DNA of 64,000 nucleotides, taken from NCBI GenBank assembly GCA_964362365.1, contig CAYIEF010000003.1, positions 1 to 64,000 of the forward strand, given 5' to 3'. The notes beneath the pieces are model-generated. The model did no database searches and was not told where the DNA came from. It saw only the letters and a program-made list of their open reading frames with translations. Position 1 is the stretch's first letter. The number at the start of each line of letters is the position of its first letter. This stretch comes from JACPIL01 sp964362365 (lineage in GTDB: Archaea > Nanobdellota > Nanobdellia > Woesearchaeales > GW2011-AR9). This document shows positions 26,236 through 35,077 of the stretch, piece by piece. The position numbers were made by a program, and so were the translations under genes.

Positions 26236-26305
26236 GAAGGCAAAGCCTTCATCGTCCTTAAAAAATTATAACAATTTTTTGGGACACAAAAGGACCTTGT
26301 CCTTT
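26236..26305. other. Three consecutive hairpins upstream of glyS
   Basis: Perfect stems GAAGGC/GCCTTC (26236-26250), AAAAAATT/AATTTTTT (26260-26280) and AAAGGAC/GTCCTTT (26289-26305), with loops of 3-5 nt. They precede the glyS promoter (TTTAATAAT near 26330), so they are not part of its leader; they may end the vapBC transcript. Confidence 0.5.
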
Positions 26306-26356
26306 CAGTGTTTCTTAACGGAAAACTTTAATAATCTTCCCTTACAATTAACTCTT

Positions 26357-27847
26357 ATGACTCATTCAGCGCAAGATTTAGCGGTATTCTGCAGGAAGAA
26401 GGGGTTCATGTATTCTTCATCTGAAATTTACGGCGGATTGGCAGGTTTATACGATTACGGCCACTTAGGGACAAAACTGAAACATAACTTTGAGAACCTC
26501 TGGAGAAACTATTTCCTCAGTTTGGATGATAACTACTTTGAAATCGAAGCCGCCAACATCATGCATGAAAATGTGTTCAAAGCTTCAGGACATCTGGAAA
26601 ATTTTATCGATCCGATTGTAAGTTGTCCCAGGTGTGATTTTTCGGAACGAGCCGATCATTTTGTGCAGGCAAAAACTAAAACCAGAGCAGAGGGCCTTTC
26701 CCCGGAACAATTAACAAAACTCATTGAAAAAAATAACCTGCTTTGTCCAAAATGCGGTGCAAAGTTAAAACAGGTTTCAGTCATGAACATGATGTTTCCG
26801 GTTAATTTAGGAACGGGGAGAGGAAATCGTGCTTATCTTCGCCCGGAAACCGCCCAATCGCCGTTTGTTAATTTTAAGTTGCAATACGAATTACAAAGGA
26901 AAAAATTACCGTTAGGATTAGCGGTTATTGGAAAAGCATATCGAAACGAAATATCCCCTCGAAATTTCGTGCTTCGCCAGCGCGAGTTTACGCAAGCAGA
27001 ATTGCAAATATTCTTTAATCCGGCAAAACTGAATGAACACAAATATTTTGACTTGGTGAAGAATTACAAAGTCAGAACCTTGTTGGTCAAAGATAGAAAT
27101 GGAAATCAGGAGCAAGTGGTGGAACATACCGCTCAAGAATTAGTTTCGCAAGGTCTTCCTCAATTTTATGTCTACCATCTGGTAAAGATTCAGCAGTTCT
27201 ATCTTGATGTACTAAAAATTCCCAAAGAAAAGCTTCGCTTTTACGAACTAGATGAAAAGGAACGCGCTTTTTACAACAAATATCATTTTGATATCGAGAT
27301 TGAATTGCAGGAATTTGGATATACGGAAGTGGGCGGGGTTCATTATCGGACTGACCACGATCTGAAAGGACATGAGCGGGTTTCCGGACAGAAAATGGAG
27401 ATCTTCGATGAAGAATCAGCTAGTAAGTTTATTCCTCATGTTTTAGAGCTCTCTTTTGGAGTAGACAGAAATACCTATGCCTTACTTGATCTTAATTTTG
27501 ATGATGATAAAGCAAGAGGAAATATTGTTTTGCATTTGTCATCTTCCCTGGCTCCTTTTTTCTGCGCAGTATTTCCTTTAGTCAAAAACAAACCAGAAAT
27601 AACTGCCAAAGCAGAGGAAGTATATTCTCTGGTACAAAAACAATTCCCTTGTTTCTATGATGAGGCAGCTTCAGTAGGCCGGCGTTACGCTCGAGCAGAT
27701 GAAATAGGGGTTCGTTATTGTATTACGGTTGATTTTGAAAGTCTGGAAGATAATGCTGTTACTCTGCGTGATCGTGATACTACGCAGCAGGAGAGGGTAA
27801 AGATTACTAAGCTTCTAGAACGATTGTCGGAATTATCTTCTGATTAA
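26357..27847 (+). CDS. glyS: Glycyl-tRNA synthetase
   Basis: Class II synthetase of the eukaryote/archaeal alpha2 type, 496 residues. YDYGHLG motif 1 region, zinc-like CPRC and CPKCG pairs, motif 2 AYRNEISPRNFVLRQREF, motif 3 GVDRNTYALL, and the C-terminal anticodon domain. ATG 26357 gives MTHSAQDL, about 26 bases after a TATA-like element; the longer upstream frame is discarded. Confidence 0.92.
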   Translation: MTHSAQDLAVFCRKKGFMYSSSEIYGGLAGLYDYGHLGTKLKHNFENLWRNYFLSLDDNYFEIEAANIMHENVFKASGHLENFIDPIVSCPRCDFSERADHFVQAKTKTRAEGLSPEQLTKLIEKNNLLCPKCGAKLKQVSVMNMMFPVNLGTGRGNRAYLRPETAQSPFVNFKLQYELQRKKLPLGLAVIGKAYRNEISPRNFVLRQREFTQAELQIFFNPAKLNEHKYFDLVKNYKVRTLLVKDRNGNQEQVVEHTAQELVSQGLPQFYVYHLVKIQQFYLDVLKIPKEKLRFYELDEKERAFYNKYHFDIEIELQEFGYTEVGGVHYRTDHDLKGHERVSGQKMEIFDEESASKFIPHVLELSFGVDRNTYALLDLNFDDDKARGNIVLHLSSSLAPFFCAVFPLVKNKPEITAKAEEVYSLVQKQFPCFYDEAASVGRRYARADEIGVRYCITVDFESLEDNAVTLRDRDTTQQERVKITKLLERLSELSSD

Positions 27848-27895
27848 TTTAAATAACAGCAATTTTTATAAATGCTTAAAAAATGGTTAGTAATT

Positions 27896-28471
27896 ATGAA
27901 AAAGAGTAAAGCTTCAGAATACGAAATTCACAAGAAAGGCTCCTATGTTTCTATTGTTTTACTAATACTAATAGCTTTAACATTAGGGGTAGTAATCTAT
28001 CTCTTATTCCAGCCTGGCGCGGAAGAAGGTTCTTCTATGCGGACATTGCTGCTTTCTATAATCGGTGTAACTGTATTTGTTCTGGTTTTGTATGTAGTTT
28101 GGGAATTTTCTGCTGCCAACCGCTTGCGCAGGATGCTCAAGAAAATCGAGCCGATGGTAAGCTCTGAGCCGATGGACGAAATTAAGAAATTATACTTAAA
28201 GGCCTATAATCTATACATGAAACTTTCTGAAAAAAAGAAACAGAATTTTTACAGCAGGGTGAACTCTCTACGCGAATCTCTCGAGGAACATTTGCAAAAT
28301 GAAAAAAAATTAGAACGTCTTCTCCAAGATACAGAAAAAGGCAGTATCAGTGATCAGAAGAAAAAATATTTTGATCTTTACGCTATTTACGAAAAACTTC
28401 CTCAAAAAGTACAGAATAAATATTATCCTCAGATTGTGCAACTGCGGGATAGGCTAGAGCGGGGAAAGTAA
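27896..28471 (+). CDS. Two-helix membrane protein with coiled coil
   Basis: 191 residues: two hydrophobic helices (about 20-42 and 53-76), then a cytoplasmic charged helical repeat in which an E/D-x-x-K-x-x-Y-x-x-Y-x-K-L unit occurs twice. ATTTTTATAAAT near 27862-27871 sets the leaderless ATG at 27896. Function unknown; conserved style in DPANN. Confidence 0.55.
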   Translation: MKKSKASEYEIHKKGSYVSIVLLILIALTLGVVIYLLFQPGAEEGSSMRTLLLSIIGVTVFVLVLYVVWEFSAANRLRRMLKKIEPMVSSEPMDEIKKLYLKAYNLYMKLSEKKKQNFYSRVNSLRESLEEHLQNEKKLERLLQDTEKGSISDQKKKYFDLYAIYEKLPQKVQNKYYPQIVQLRDRLERGK

Positions 28472-28477
28472 TCTCTT

Positions 28478-28783
28478 ATGAAAATTACAGAAGTACAGCC
28501 AAATCAAGGAAATATTACTCTCGAAGCGGAGATTGTTTTTAAAGAAGAGCCGCGCACTTTCAATAAGTTTGGAAAAGAAGGAAAGGTATGTAACGCAACT
28601 ATTGCCGATTCCAGCGGCGAAATGGCCTTAACCTTATGGAATGATGATATTGATAAAGTGAAGGTAGGAGATAAGGTCAAATTGGAAAATGGCTGGTGTT
28701 CTGAATTTAAGGGGCAAAAGCAAGTCTCTGCTGGGAAATTCGGGAAACTGGAAGTTGTGAAAGCTACAAATAAGCTAAAATAA
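28478..28783 (+). CDS. OB-fold single-strand DNA-binding protein
   Basis: A 101-residue RPA/SSB-type OB fold: KVCNATIADSSGEMALTLWN then KVKVGDKVKLENGW. Binds single-stranded nucleic acid in replication or repair. Just 6 bases after the membrane protein. Short compared with RPA, similar to the single-OB SSBs of archaea. Confidence 0.8.
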   Translation: MKITEVQPNQGNITLEAEIVFKEEPRTFNKFGKEGKVCNATIADSSGEMALTLWNDDIDKVKVGDKVKLENGWCSEFKGQKQVSAGKFGKLEVVKATNKLK

Positions 28784-28811
28784 ATAATTAAATGATCAAT
28801 AAAATAAAAAA

Positions 28812-29144
28812 ATGAAACTAAAACCATCCTTAAAACAAAAGAAACGGTATGTACTCTTCGAGATCCAAGCCGCTAAGGCATTCGCTCTTTCTGAAGTATC
28901 CGAAGCCATCGAAACCTCATTGCTGCGCTTCTTGGGTGAGCTGGGGATGGCCAAAGCCAGTCCGCTCTTTGTAAGGGAGAAATGGGACGAAAAAAAGCAA
29001 AGATTTGTGCTGAAAGTCAATCACAAATATGTAGATGAATTAAAAACAGCGGTCATATTAAACAAAAAGATTAAAAATACCCCCGTACTTATACGTTCTG
29101 TCCTGACTTCAGGCACGCTGAAGAAGATAAGCTCACATTTATAA
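28812..29144 (+). CDS. rnp2: RNase P protein component 2 (Pop5)
   Basis: A 110-residue Pop5/Rpp14-family subunit of RNase P, which matures tRNA 5' ends. LKQKKRYVLFEI, then SLLRFLGELGMAKASP and the C-terminal GTLKKI are typical. Its position just before psmA is conserved in archaea, at the head of the exosome/proteasome supercluster. Confidence 0.85.
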   Translation: MKLKPSLKQKKRYVLFEIQAAKAFALSEVSEAIETSLLRFLGELGMAKASPLFVREKWDEKKQRFVLKVNHKYVDELKTAVILNKKIKNTPVLIRSVLTSGTLKKISSHL

Positions 29145-29212
29145 TAAACCGAAAATAATAAAGCAAAAGATAATCAATAATAAAATAATAATCGCGATTT
29201 GAGGTGTTAAAT

Positions 29213-29941
29213 ATGCAAGCAAAACAACAACAGATGGTCGATAAGATGGGGTATGACCGCTCCATTACCATGTTTTCTCCAGATGGAAGGTTATTACAGG
29301 TAGAATACGCTAAGAAAACCGTAAAACAGGGTTCTACGGCTATAGGTATCGCTTGCAAGGATGGGGTTGTCTTTGTGGTTGATAAAAGAGTCACTTCCAA
29401 ACTTCTGGTTCCAGAAGCAATCGAGAAGATGTTTGTCATTGATGACCATGTTGCTGCTGCCGCTTCAGGTATCATCTCTGACGCGCGAGTGTTAGTAGAT
29501 AGAGCGCAGATGCGCGCCCAACAGCATGCGGTTACCTATGATTCCAAAGTAGACACTCTTTCCTTAGTCAAAGAAATATGTGACATGAAACAGATCTGCA
29601 CCCAGTCAGCCGGATTGCGTCCTTTCGGCGTTTCCTTGCTGGTCGGCGGGGTAGAAGAAGATGGTACTGTCAAGCTATTCTTGACTGAACCTTACGGATT
29701 GTACTTCCAATACAAAGCAGCAGTCATCGGCGAAGGCGAGATGGAGATCGAAGCGCAGCTGCAGAAGCGCTATAAAGCCAGCATGACCGTTGACGAAGGA
29801 TTGAAATTAGGAGTTACTTTACTCAAAGAATTCTTACAGGCAGAATTCAACTTTGATAGAGTAGATGCCGCGTACATTAACGTGGAAGAGAAGCGCTTTT
29901 ACAAGCTTAGCAATGATGAGTTGAAGAAGCTGGTGAAGTGA
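29213..29941 (+). CDS. psmA: Proteasome subunit alpha
   Basis: 243-residue alpha subunit of the 20S proteasome gate: YDRSITMFSPDGRLLQVEYA is the conserved N-terminal alpha signature, followed by the Ntn fold. GAGGTG at 29201-29206 sets the ATG at 29213. Beta subunit not in window. Confidence 0.93.
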   Translation: MQAKQQQMVDKMGYDRSITMFSPDGRLLQVEYAKKTVKQGSTAIGIACKDGVVFVVDKRVTSKLLVPEAIEKMFVIDDHVAAAASGIISDARVLVDRAQMRAQQHAVTYDSKVDTLSLVKEICDMKQICTQSAGLRPFGVSLLVGGVEEDGTVKLFLTEPYGLYFQYKAAVIGEGEMEIEAQLQKRYKASMTVDEGLKLGVTLLKEFLQAEFNFDRVDAAYINVEEKRFYKLSNDELKKLVK

Positions 29942-29951
29942 GTTATCGTTT

Positions 29952-30425
29952 TTATACTCTTTGATTTATCTTTTTTTCAATCTCTTTTTTTAGAGCGTTG
30001 ATATAAATTTTAAATTGCAATTCAACTTCCTTCCAATCTTTATTATCTACGGGTAACCCATAATAATTGATTCCGTTTCTTTTTGTTCTGACTTTTTCGA
30101 AGAAATCCCATTCAAATTCTAATTCGGGATGTTTTTCACAAAGAAAGACAAATAAACATTGATGGTTTTCAATTTTTATCTTCTCGAATCGTAAATAAGA
30201 TTCGGTCAGCTCATGTAAAGCATCGTAATACAGCTTATATGCGCTATTCCATAAATAATTGTTTTTAGCGGCGCTCTTCTTGATGACCTCTGCTGCTTCC
30301 ACATCTCCTTCTGCAATCCTCAAAGTGGATTTTATTTTCTCTGTATCAATATCTTCTATGAATAAAAACCGCCCTTCTTTTTTGCATTTCAGAAATGCTT
30401 CTTCTTTAGTTAGATATTTAGGCAT
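29952..30425 (-). CDS. HEPN-like helical protein
   Basis: 157-residue, all-helical partner of the HTH-nucleotidyltransferase next to it. RTKRNGINYYG near residue 113 resembles the R...N...Y end of larger HEPN proteins. Overlaps its partner by 8 bases. Probably the toxin or scaffold half of a HEPN/MNT pair. Confidence 0.65.
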   Translation of the reverse strand: MPKYLTKEEAFLKCKKEGRFLFIEDIDTEKIKSTLRIAEGDVEAAEVIKKSAAKNNYLWNSAYKLYYDALHELTESYLRFEKIKIENHQCLFVFLCEKHPELEFEWDFFEKVRTKRNGINYYGLPVDNKDWKEVELQFKIYINALKKEIEKKINQRV

Positions 30426-30975
30426 TGACGTTCACCGAAATGAAATTTAAATCGCCTTTGATAAGGTTCCCTTTAATGATGTTTTTAAGCAGTCCTTCTC
30501 CAAGCTCGGTTAATTCATTTTTATTTTGGCAAATGAACAATTGTATCTCCTTATGTAAACGTAGCTCATAATCAACTATTTTAAGGCCTTCAGGATCTCC
30601 GTATATAAAAATATCTATGTCAGAATCTTTATACCAATCCCCTTTGGCCATGCTTCCAAAAAGAATAATAGTCTTGGCTTTTGGCAGAGACAATAGTTTT
30701 GGGATAAGGCCGCTTTTATGAAGCTGTTCTAAAGCATACATTCTTTTCCATGAAAAATAGATAAAGTTATTGCTTCCTGCGGTAAAATAAGGAAATTTTC
30801 CTTTTTCTTTTACTTTCTTCAGCAGCCCTTCTTTGAGGTATTTTTTGAGCCATTTGTTGGCTGCGGCTCTGGTAATCTTTGCTTCTCTCACGATCTCCTC
30901 AAAGTGCCATTCCTTCAATGGGCTGTTTTCTAAGATCAATTTCAACACTTTTTCTTCCTTGCTGGGGCTTGCCAT
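30418..30975 (-). CDS. HTH-nucleotidyltransferase protein
   Basis: 185 residues: winged helix (about 1-65, EEIVREAKITRAAANKWLKK) and nucleotidyltransferase core with FGSMAKG and D-x-D in DSDIDIF. Same two-domain architecture as the gene at 644-1228. Oriented against the psmA and rrp4 genes, so this module interrupts the supercluster. Confidence 0.78.
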   Translation of the reverse strand: MASPSKEEKVLKLILENSPLKEWHFEEIVREAKITRAAANKWLKKYLKEGLLKKVKEKGKFPYFTAGSNNFIYFSWKRMYALEQLHKSGLIPKLLSLPKAKTIILFGSMAKGDWYKDSDIDIFIYGDPEGLKIVDYELRLHKEIQLFICQNKNELTELGEGLLKNIIKGNLIKGDLNFISVNVNA

Positions 30976-31141
30976 AAATTAGTATAACTGAGATATACTA
31001 TTTAAAGATTTTGGTAGAAGAGATGCTTTGATGAATTGAAGAAGCCGATGAAGTAAATTTTTAATTTATTTCTCTGTTCTAGTCTTGTTGTTATTGATTG
31101 CAACCTCAAATTTTATAAATCGCTTAGTTCTAACGCAAAAA

Positions 31142-32026
31142 ATGACCAAGACCTCAACAATGCAGCTTAGCGCAGATCAAATGAGCAAAGAAATTAGAAA
31201 AGCTGAGCAAAATGGGACTAGATTATTCTTGTGTGGTTTGATACATAACTACAGTATAAAGAGCCCTGGTGGAGAGAAAGATTATGTATGTATCCGTGGA
31301 GGGAAACGTATTCTTTCTACTAGTGAAATCCTTCATCTCATTCGACCAAATGTAGTGTTAATTGAAGGATATTCCCCCCATGACACTTATTATAAAGGAG
31401 TTAGGCAAGGTTTTAATGATAACTGGAGGCCCAAATACAACTCTCCAGAACTGCGTGAGATGAAAAATGACGCTGATGATTTAGATATCCGTGTTAGAGG
31501 ATGTGATCTATCTTCTTATCCTGAAAAACATAATCTAGTACACGCCTTAGGCTTCAATAAATATTGGGATTTGTACCCACGGTTACGGAAAATACTTCAA
31601 GAACAGAAGGCAAAGATTACTTCTGACAAATCTATAAAGATGATTGAGCAATTTTTAGCTAATGATTACTCAGGATATGATGAATACGATGCTAATGATG
31701 TGATGCGGGCTTGTAGAAAAACAAAAGAGATGATTAAAAATATAGAAAAAACTTTTTGTGAAGATGAGGATTTCAGAACTTATAAGTTATTCCGTAACGA
31801 TGCTGAAAGGATGATGAGAAAGTGGTTTAAGATCAGGGATACTAGGGTTTATGAAACTATCGGGCAAGAGTTAGGAGAGAATAATAATGTTCTTGTTAAA
31901 ATCGGTCTTTCCCATATTACAAAACCTTGGGGATATTTACCTTCATTATTGAAAACGACGCCTCACTATTCTTTTCTTAATTTACAAGAACATGACAAAG
32001 GAGATCGCGAGATTGATCTCTCCTAA
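31142..32026 (+). CDS. TraB/Tiki-like protein, uncertain
   Basis: 294 residues. RLFLCGLIHNYSIKS near the start, VVLIEG, and VLVKIGLSHITKPWGY near the end recall the paired G-x-x-H motifs of the TraB/PrgY/Tiki metallo-fold, but similarity is weak. Middle part is helical and charged. TTTATAAAT at about 31112-31120 gives leaderless ATG 31142. Occupies the slot where archaea often keep SBDS between psmA and rrp4. Confidence 0.4.
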   Translation: MTKTSTMQLSADQMSKEIRKAEQNGTRLFLCGLIHNYSIKSPGGEKDYVCIRGGKRILSTSEILHLIRPNVVLIEGYSPHDTYYKGVRQGFNDNWRPKYNSPELREMKNDADDLDIRVRGCDLSSYPEKHNLVHALGFNKYWDLYPRLRKILQEQKAKITSDKSIKMIEQFLANDYSGYDEYDANDVMRACRKTKEMIKNIEKTFCEDEDFRTYKLFRNDAERMMRKWFKIRDTRVYETIGQELGENNNVLVKIGLSHITKPWGYLPSLLKTTPHYSFLNLQEHDKGDREIDLS

Positions 32027-32159
32027 ACCTATCTAAAGTATTTCCCCCATTTCCCACCAAAAACCTTTTAAATAAAGCCCAAATAAAAGCCTTTGCGTGA
32101 ATAAAAGAACGGAGGATTCGTGCCCACGCTTATCATACCAGCACGGATAAAAAAGAAAA

Positions 32160-32843
32160 ATGAGTGAATTATTAGTACAAGAACGAAGTGTAGTTGTTCC
32201 AGGGGAATCTCTTGCCCAAGGCATGGATTTTCTACCAGGAGATAACGCTTACCGAGAGAAAGATAAGATTTATTCTAAGGTTTTAGGATTAATGTCAGTT
32301 TCTGGCCGAGTTATTAAGATAACGCCGTTATCAGGCCCTTACCTGCCTAAAACAGAAGACAAGATCATCGCCAGAGTGATGGATATTACTATCAGCGGCT
32401 GGCGATTTGATACTGCGACTGCATATTCAGCTATGCTTAATGTCAGAGATGCAACTACTAGATTCGTGAAGAAAGAAGAAGACTTAAGCCAGATTTTAGC
32501 GATCGGCGATTATGCTGTGGTGAAAATCGTCAATGTCACTTCCCAAAATTTGATTGATTTGACCATGAAAGAGCCAGGCTTACGCAAGATTGTCGGCGGA
32601 AGGATCGTCAGCATCAACAGCCAGAAAGTTCCTAGGGTAATTGGAAGACAGGGAAGCATGATCACCTTGATCAAAGACAAGACCGGCTGCGATATCACCG
32701 TCGGCCAGAATGGTTTAGTCTGGATCAAAGGAACGCCGGAAGGCGAATTAAAGGCTGAAAAAGCGATCAAGCTTATCGAAGCAAAATCCCACCTGGAAGG
32801 GTTGACCGAAAAAATGGAAAAATTCCTAGTGGAGAGTGCATAA
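32160..32843 (+). CDS. rrp4: Exosome RNA-binding subunit Rrp4
   Basis: Cap subunit of the archaeal RNA exosome, 227 residues: N-terminal domain, S1 domain (about 60-135) and KH domain (about 140-200, with PRVIGRQGSMITLIK). It recruits RNA to the hexameric ring of the next two products. First gene of rrp4-rrp41-rrp42. Confidence 0.92.
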   Translation: MSELLVQERSVVVPGESLAQGMDFLPGDNAYREKDKIYSKVLGLMSVSGRVIKITPLSGPYLPKTEDKIIARVMDITISGWRFDTATAYSAMLNVRDATTRFVKKEEDLSQILAIGDYAVVKIVNVTSQNLIDLTMKEPGLRKIVGGRIVSINSQKVPRVIGRQGSMITLIKDKTGCDITVGQNGLVWIKGTPEGELKAEKAIKLIEAKSHLEGLTEKMEKFLVESA

Positions 32844-32844
32844 A

Positions 32845-33558
32845 ATGGTCTATAACAAGCGAGTAGATGGACGTAAGATCGATGAGCTTCGCCCGATGGA
32901 AGCGAAAGCAGGCGTAGTTAAAAATGCCAATGGCTCCGCTTCTTTCAAGATCGGAAAAACCTGGGCGATTGCCGGTGTATATGGTCCGCGAGAAGTAGTG
33001 CCACGATTTATGGCCAATCCAAGACATGGTATTTTGAGATGTCATTATACTATGATGCCATTCTCTGGTTCAGGGGAACGTATCAAGCCAGGAAGAAGCC
33101 GCCGTGCGCAGGAAATTTCTATGGTCATGGAACAGGCGCTAGCACCCGTGGTAGACTTATCTGCATTTCCTAATTCCGTGGTAGACATCTTTGTAGAACT
33201 GCCACAAACTGATGCAGGAACCAGATGCGCAGCTATCTCTGCTGCCTGCATCGCTCTTGCTGATGCAGGAATCCCTATGAAGGACATGGTAAGTTCTGTT
33301 GCTGTTGGCCAAGTCGATGGCACCGTCGTTGCAGATCTGAATTATAACGAGGAATCATATCCAGCTATCGTGTCTGACATTCCTGTAGCGATGCTGCATA
33401 ATACCAAAGAAATTTCACTCCTCCAAATGGATGGAGAGATTTCCAAAGAGGACCTTCTCAAGGCTTTAGAACTAGCTAAAGTTGCTACGGAAAAAGTCTA
33501 TCAATTGCAAGTAAAAGCGTTAAAAGAGAAATACGCTGTCAATAACGAGGATAATTAA
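32845..33558 (+). CDS. rrp41: Exosome catalytic subunit Rrp41
   Basis: 237-residue RNase PH-fold phosphorolytic 3'-5' exonuclease. VDGRKIDELRPM start, phosphate-binding SRRAQEIS, and catalytic Asp in VSDIPVAML. Begins 1 base after rrp4's stop and ends 1 base before rrp42, so the three are translated together. Confidence 0.93.
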   Translation: MVYNKRVDGRKIDELRPMEAKAGVVKNANGSASFKIGKTWAIAGVYGPREVVPRFMANPRHGILRCHYTMMPFSGSGERIKPGRSRRAQEISMVMEQALAPVVDLSAFPNSVVDIFVELPQTDAGTRCAAISAACIALADAGIPMKDMVSSVAVGQVDGTVVADLNYNEESYPAIVSDIPVAMLHNTKEISLLQMDGEISKEDLLKALELAKVATEKVYQLQVKALKEKYAVNNEDN

Positions 33559-33559
33559 A

Positions 33560-34360
33560 ATGATAGTCAATAAAGAAACAATCGCAGAATTAGCGAAGGA
33601 AAATAAACGATTGGACAACCGTACTTTAACCGAATTCCGCCAGCCGATCCAGATCGAAACTAACATCTCCTGGACTGCAGAAGGTTCTGCCCGTGTCCAG
33701 ATCGGTGAAACAGTAGTCATGGCGGGAGTAAAGCTTTCTATAGAAAAACCCTACAACGATACTCCTGACGAAGGCGGCATCATGATCAATGCGGAATTGT
33801 CTCCGATTGCCAGTCCCGAATTTGAAGCAGGCCCGCCAGGCATGAAAGCAGTAGAACTCGCTCGGGTAGTCGATCGAGGCATCCGTGAAGCAAAAGCAGT
33901 AGATCTCAAGAAGCTCTGCATCGAGCCGGGAGAAAAGGCTTGGTTTGTCATCGTAGACATAATCAGTATCAACGATGATGGAAATCTGCTGGATGTAGCA
34001 GGATTAGCAGCCCTGGCTGCCTTAAAGACTGCGAAGTTCCCAGTGGTCGATCCAGAAACAGGCGCTATTGATTACAAGCAAAAAACCGATAAGTCCCTAC
34101 CCTTGACCAAAGAGCCTTTGCCTATCACTATCTACAAAGTGAATGGCGCTTTAATGGTCGATCCTATTCGCGAAGAAGAGAAAGCCTACGAAGCGCGATT
34201 GACCGTCGGTTCAGATGCGAAAGGAACTATCTCTGCTTTGCAGAAAGGCGGAGATGTGGCTTTGACCAATGAAGAGATAGGAAGGATGGTCGATCTGGCT
34301 TTAGAAAAGGCAAGCTTTTTAAGAAAAGAGCTTACCAAAGGGCTTAAGCTTAAACAATAA
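33560..34360 (+). CDS. rrp42: Exosome structural subunit Rrp42
   Basis: 266-residue RNase PH-fold partner of Rrp41, inactive itself but required for the ring. RLDNRTLTEFRQPIQIE, AELSPIASPEFEAG and VDIISINDDGNLLD identify it. Follows rrp41 directly. Confidence 0.92.
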   Translation: MIVNKETIAELAKENKRLDNRTLTEFRQPIQIETNISWTAEGSARVQIGETVVMAGVKLSIEKPYNDTPDEGGIMINAELSPIASPEFEAGPPGMKAVELARVVDRGIREAKAVDLKKLCIEPGEKAWFVIVDIISINDDGNLLDVAGLAALAALKTAKFPVVDPETGAIDYKQKTDKSLPLTKEPLPITIYKVNGALMVDPIREEEKAYEARLTVGSDAKGTISALQKGGDVALTNEEIGRMVDLALEKASFLRKELTKGLKLKQ

Positions 34361-34388
34361 TACAAAAACAACAAAAAATTAAGACAAA

Positions 34389-34613
34389 ATGGCAAAAAAA
34401 CAACTAATCGAAGAAGAGATGGAATACACCAAGTACGAGAAAGCTCGCATGATCGGCTCTCGCGCTTTGCAATTATCCATGGGCGCGCCATTTCTGGTAA
34501 AATTAACGCCGGAAGAATTGACCAAGATGCGTTACGATACGCTAGCGATTGCTTTACTGGAATATGAACAAGGTGTACTTCCTATAACGGTTAAAAGGCC
34601 TAAGGCAAAATAG
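34389..34613 (+). CDS. rpoK: RNA polymerase subunit K (Rpb6/omega)
   Basis: 74 residues with the conserved YEKARMIGSRALQLSMGAPF. Assembly subunit of archaeal RNA polymerase. In operon after rrp42. Confidence 0.93.
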   Translation: MAKKQLIEEEMEYTKYEKARMIGSRALQLSMGAPFLVKLTPEELTKMRYDTLAIALLEYEQGVLPITVKRPKAK

Positions 34614-34634
34614 CCTTTCTTTTTTATCTTTTCC

Positions 34635-34922
34635 ATGAATTCTACTATCACTTCAGAAAAACTAGAAAAATACTTTTCTATTACAGGAGAAGCGCTCCAA
34701 AAAGCTAAACATGCTGTTGATACTTCTCGAAAAGCACAGGCTGAAGACTTCTTGGACATGGCTTCACGCTACGTTGAAGATGCAGAATATTTTCTTATTA
34801 AAAAGAATGATGCTGTCTTAGCCTTTGCTGCACTAAATTATGCTCACGGGTGGTTGGATGCTGGCGCAAGGATAGGGTTGTTTAAGGTGAACGATAGCAG
34901 GCTGTTTACGGTGGATGAGTAA
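34635..34922 (+). CDS. DUF357 protein
   Basis: 95-residue helical protein matching DUF357: MASRYVEDAEYFL, then ALNYAHGWLDAGARIGLF. Conserved through archaea, function unknown. Ends the exosome operon. Confidence 0.82.
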   Translation: MNSTITSEKLEKYFSITGEALQKAKHAVDTSRKAQAEDFLDMASRYVEDAEYFLIKKNDAVLAFAALNYAHGWLDAGARIGLFKVNDSRLFTVDE

Positions 34923-35077
34923 AGAATAATAGAATATTACAACTTCCCATATAACCCCTTAATAGTACTCAAATACAAAAGTTTTATAAAGCAGGGCTAT
35001 TCTGGGAGATATAGTTACAATTATCGGGGTTCTAGGTGTTTTATAGGGGCAAGCGCCCAAGGGGAAACAGATACAAT

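Noticed and set aside
26220..26356. T-box or other riboswitch before glyS
   Set aside because: The hairpins lie upstream of the predicted TATA box, and no specifier loop or T-box sequence is visible.
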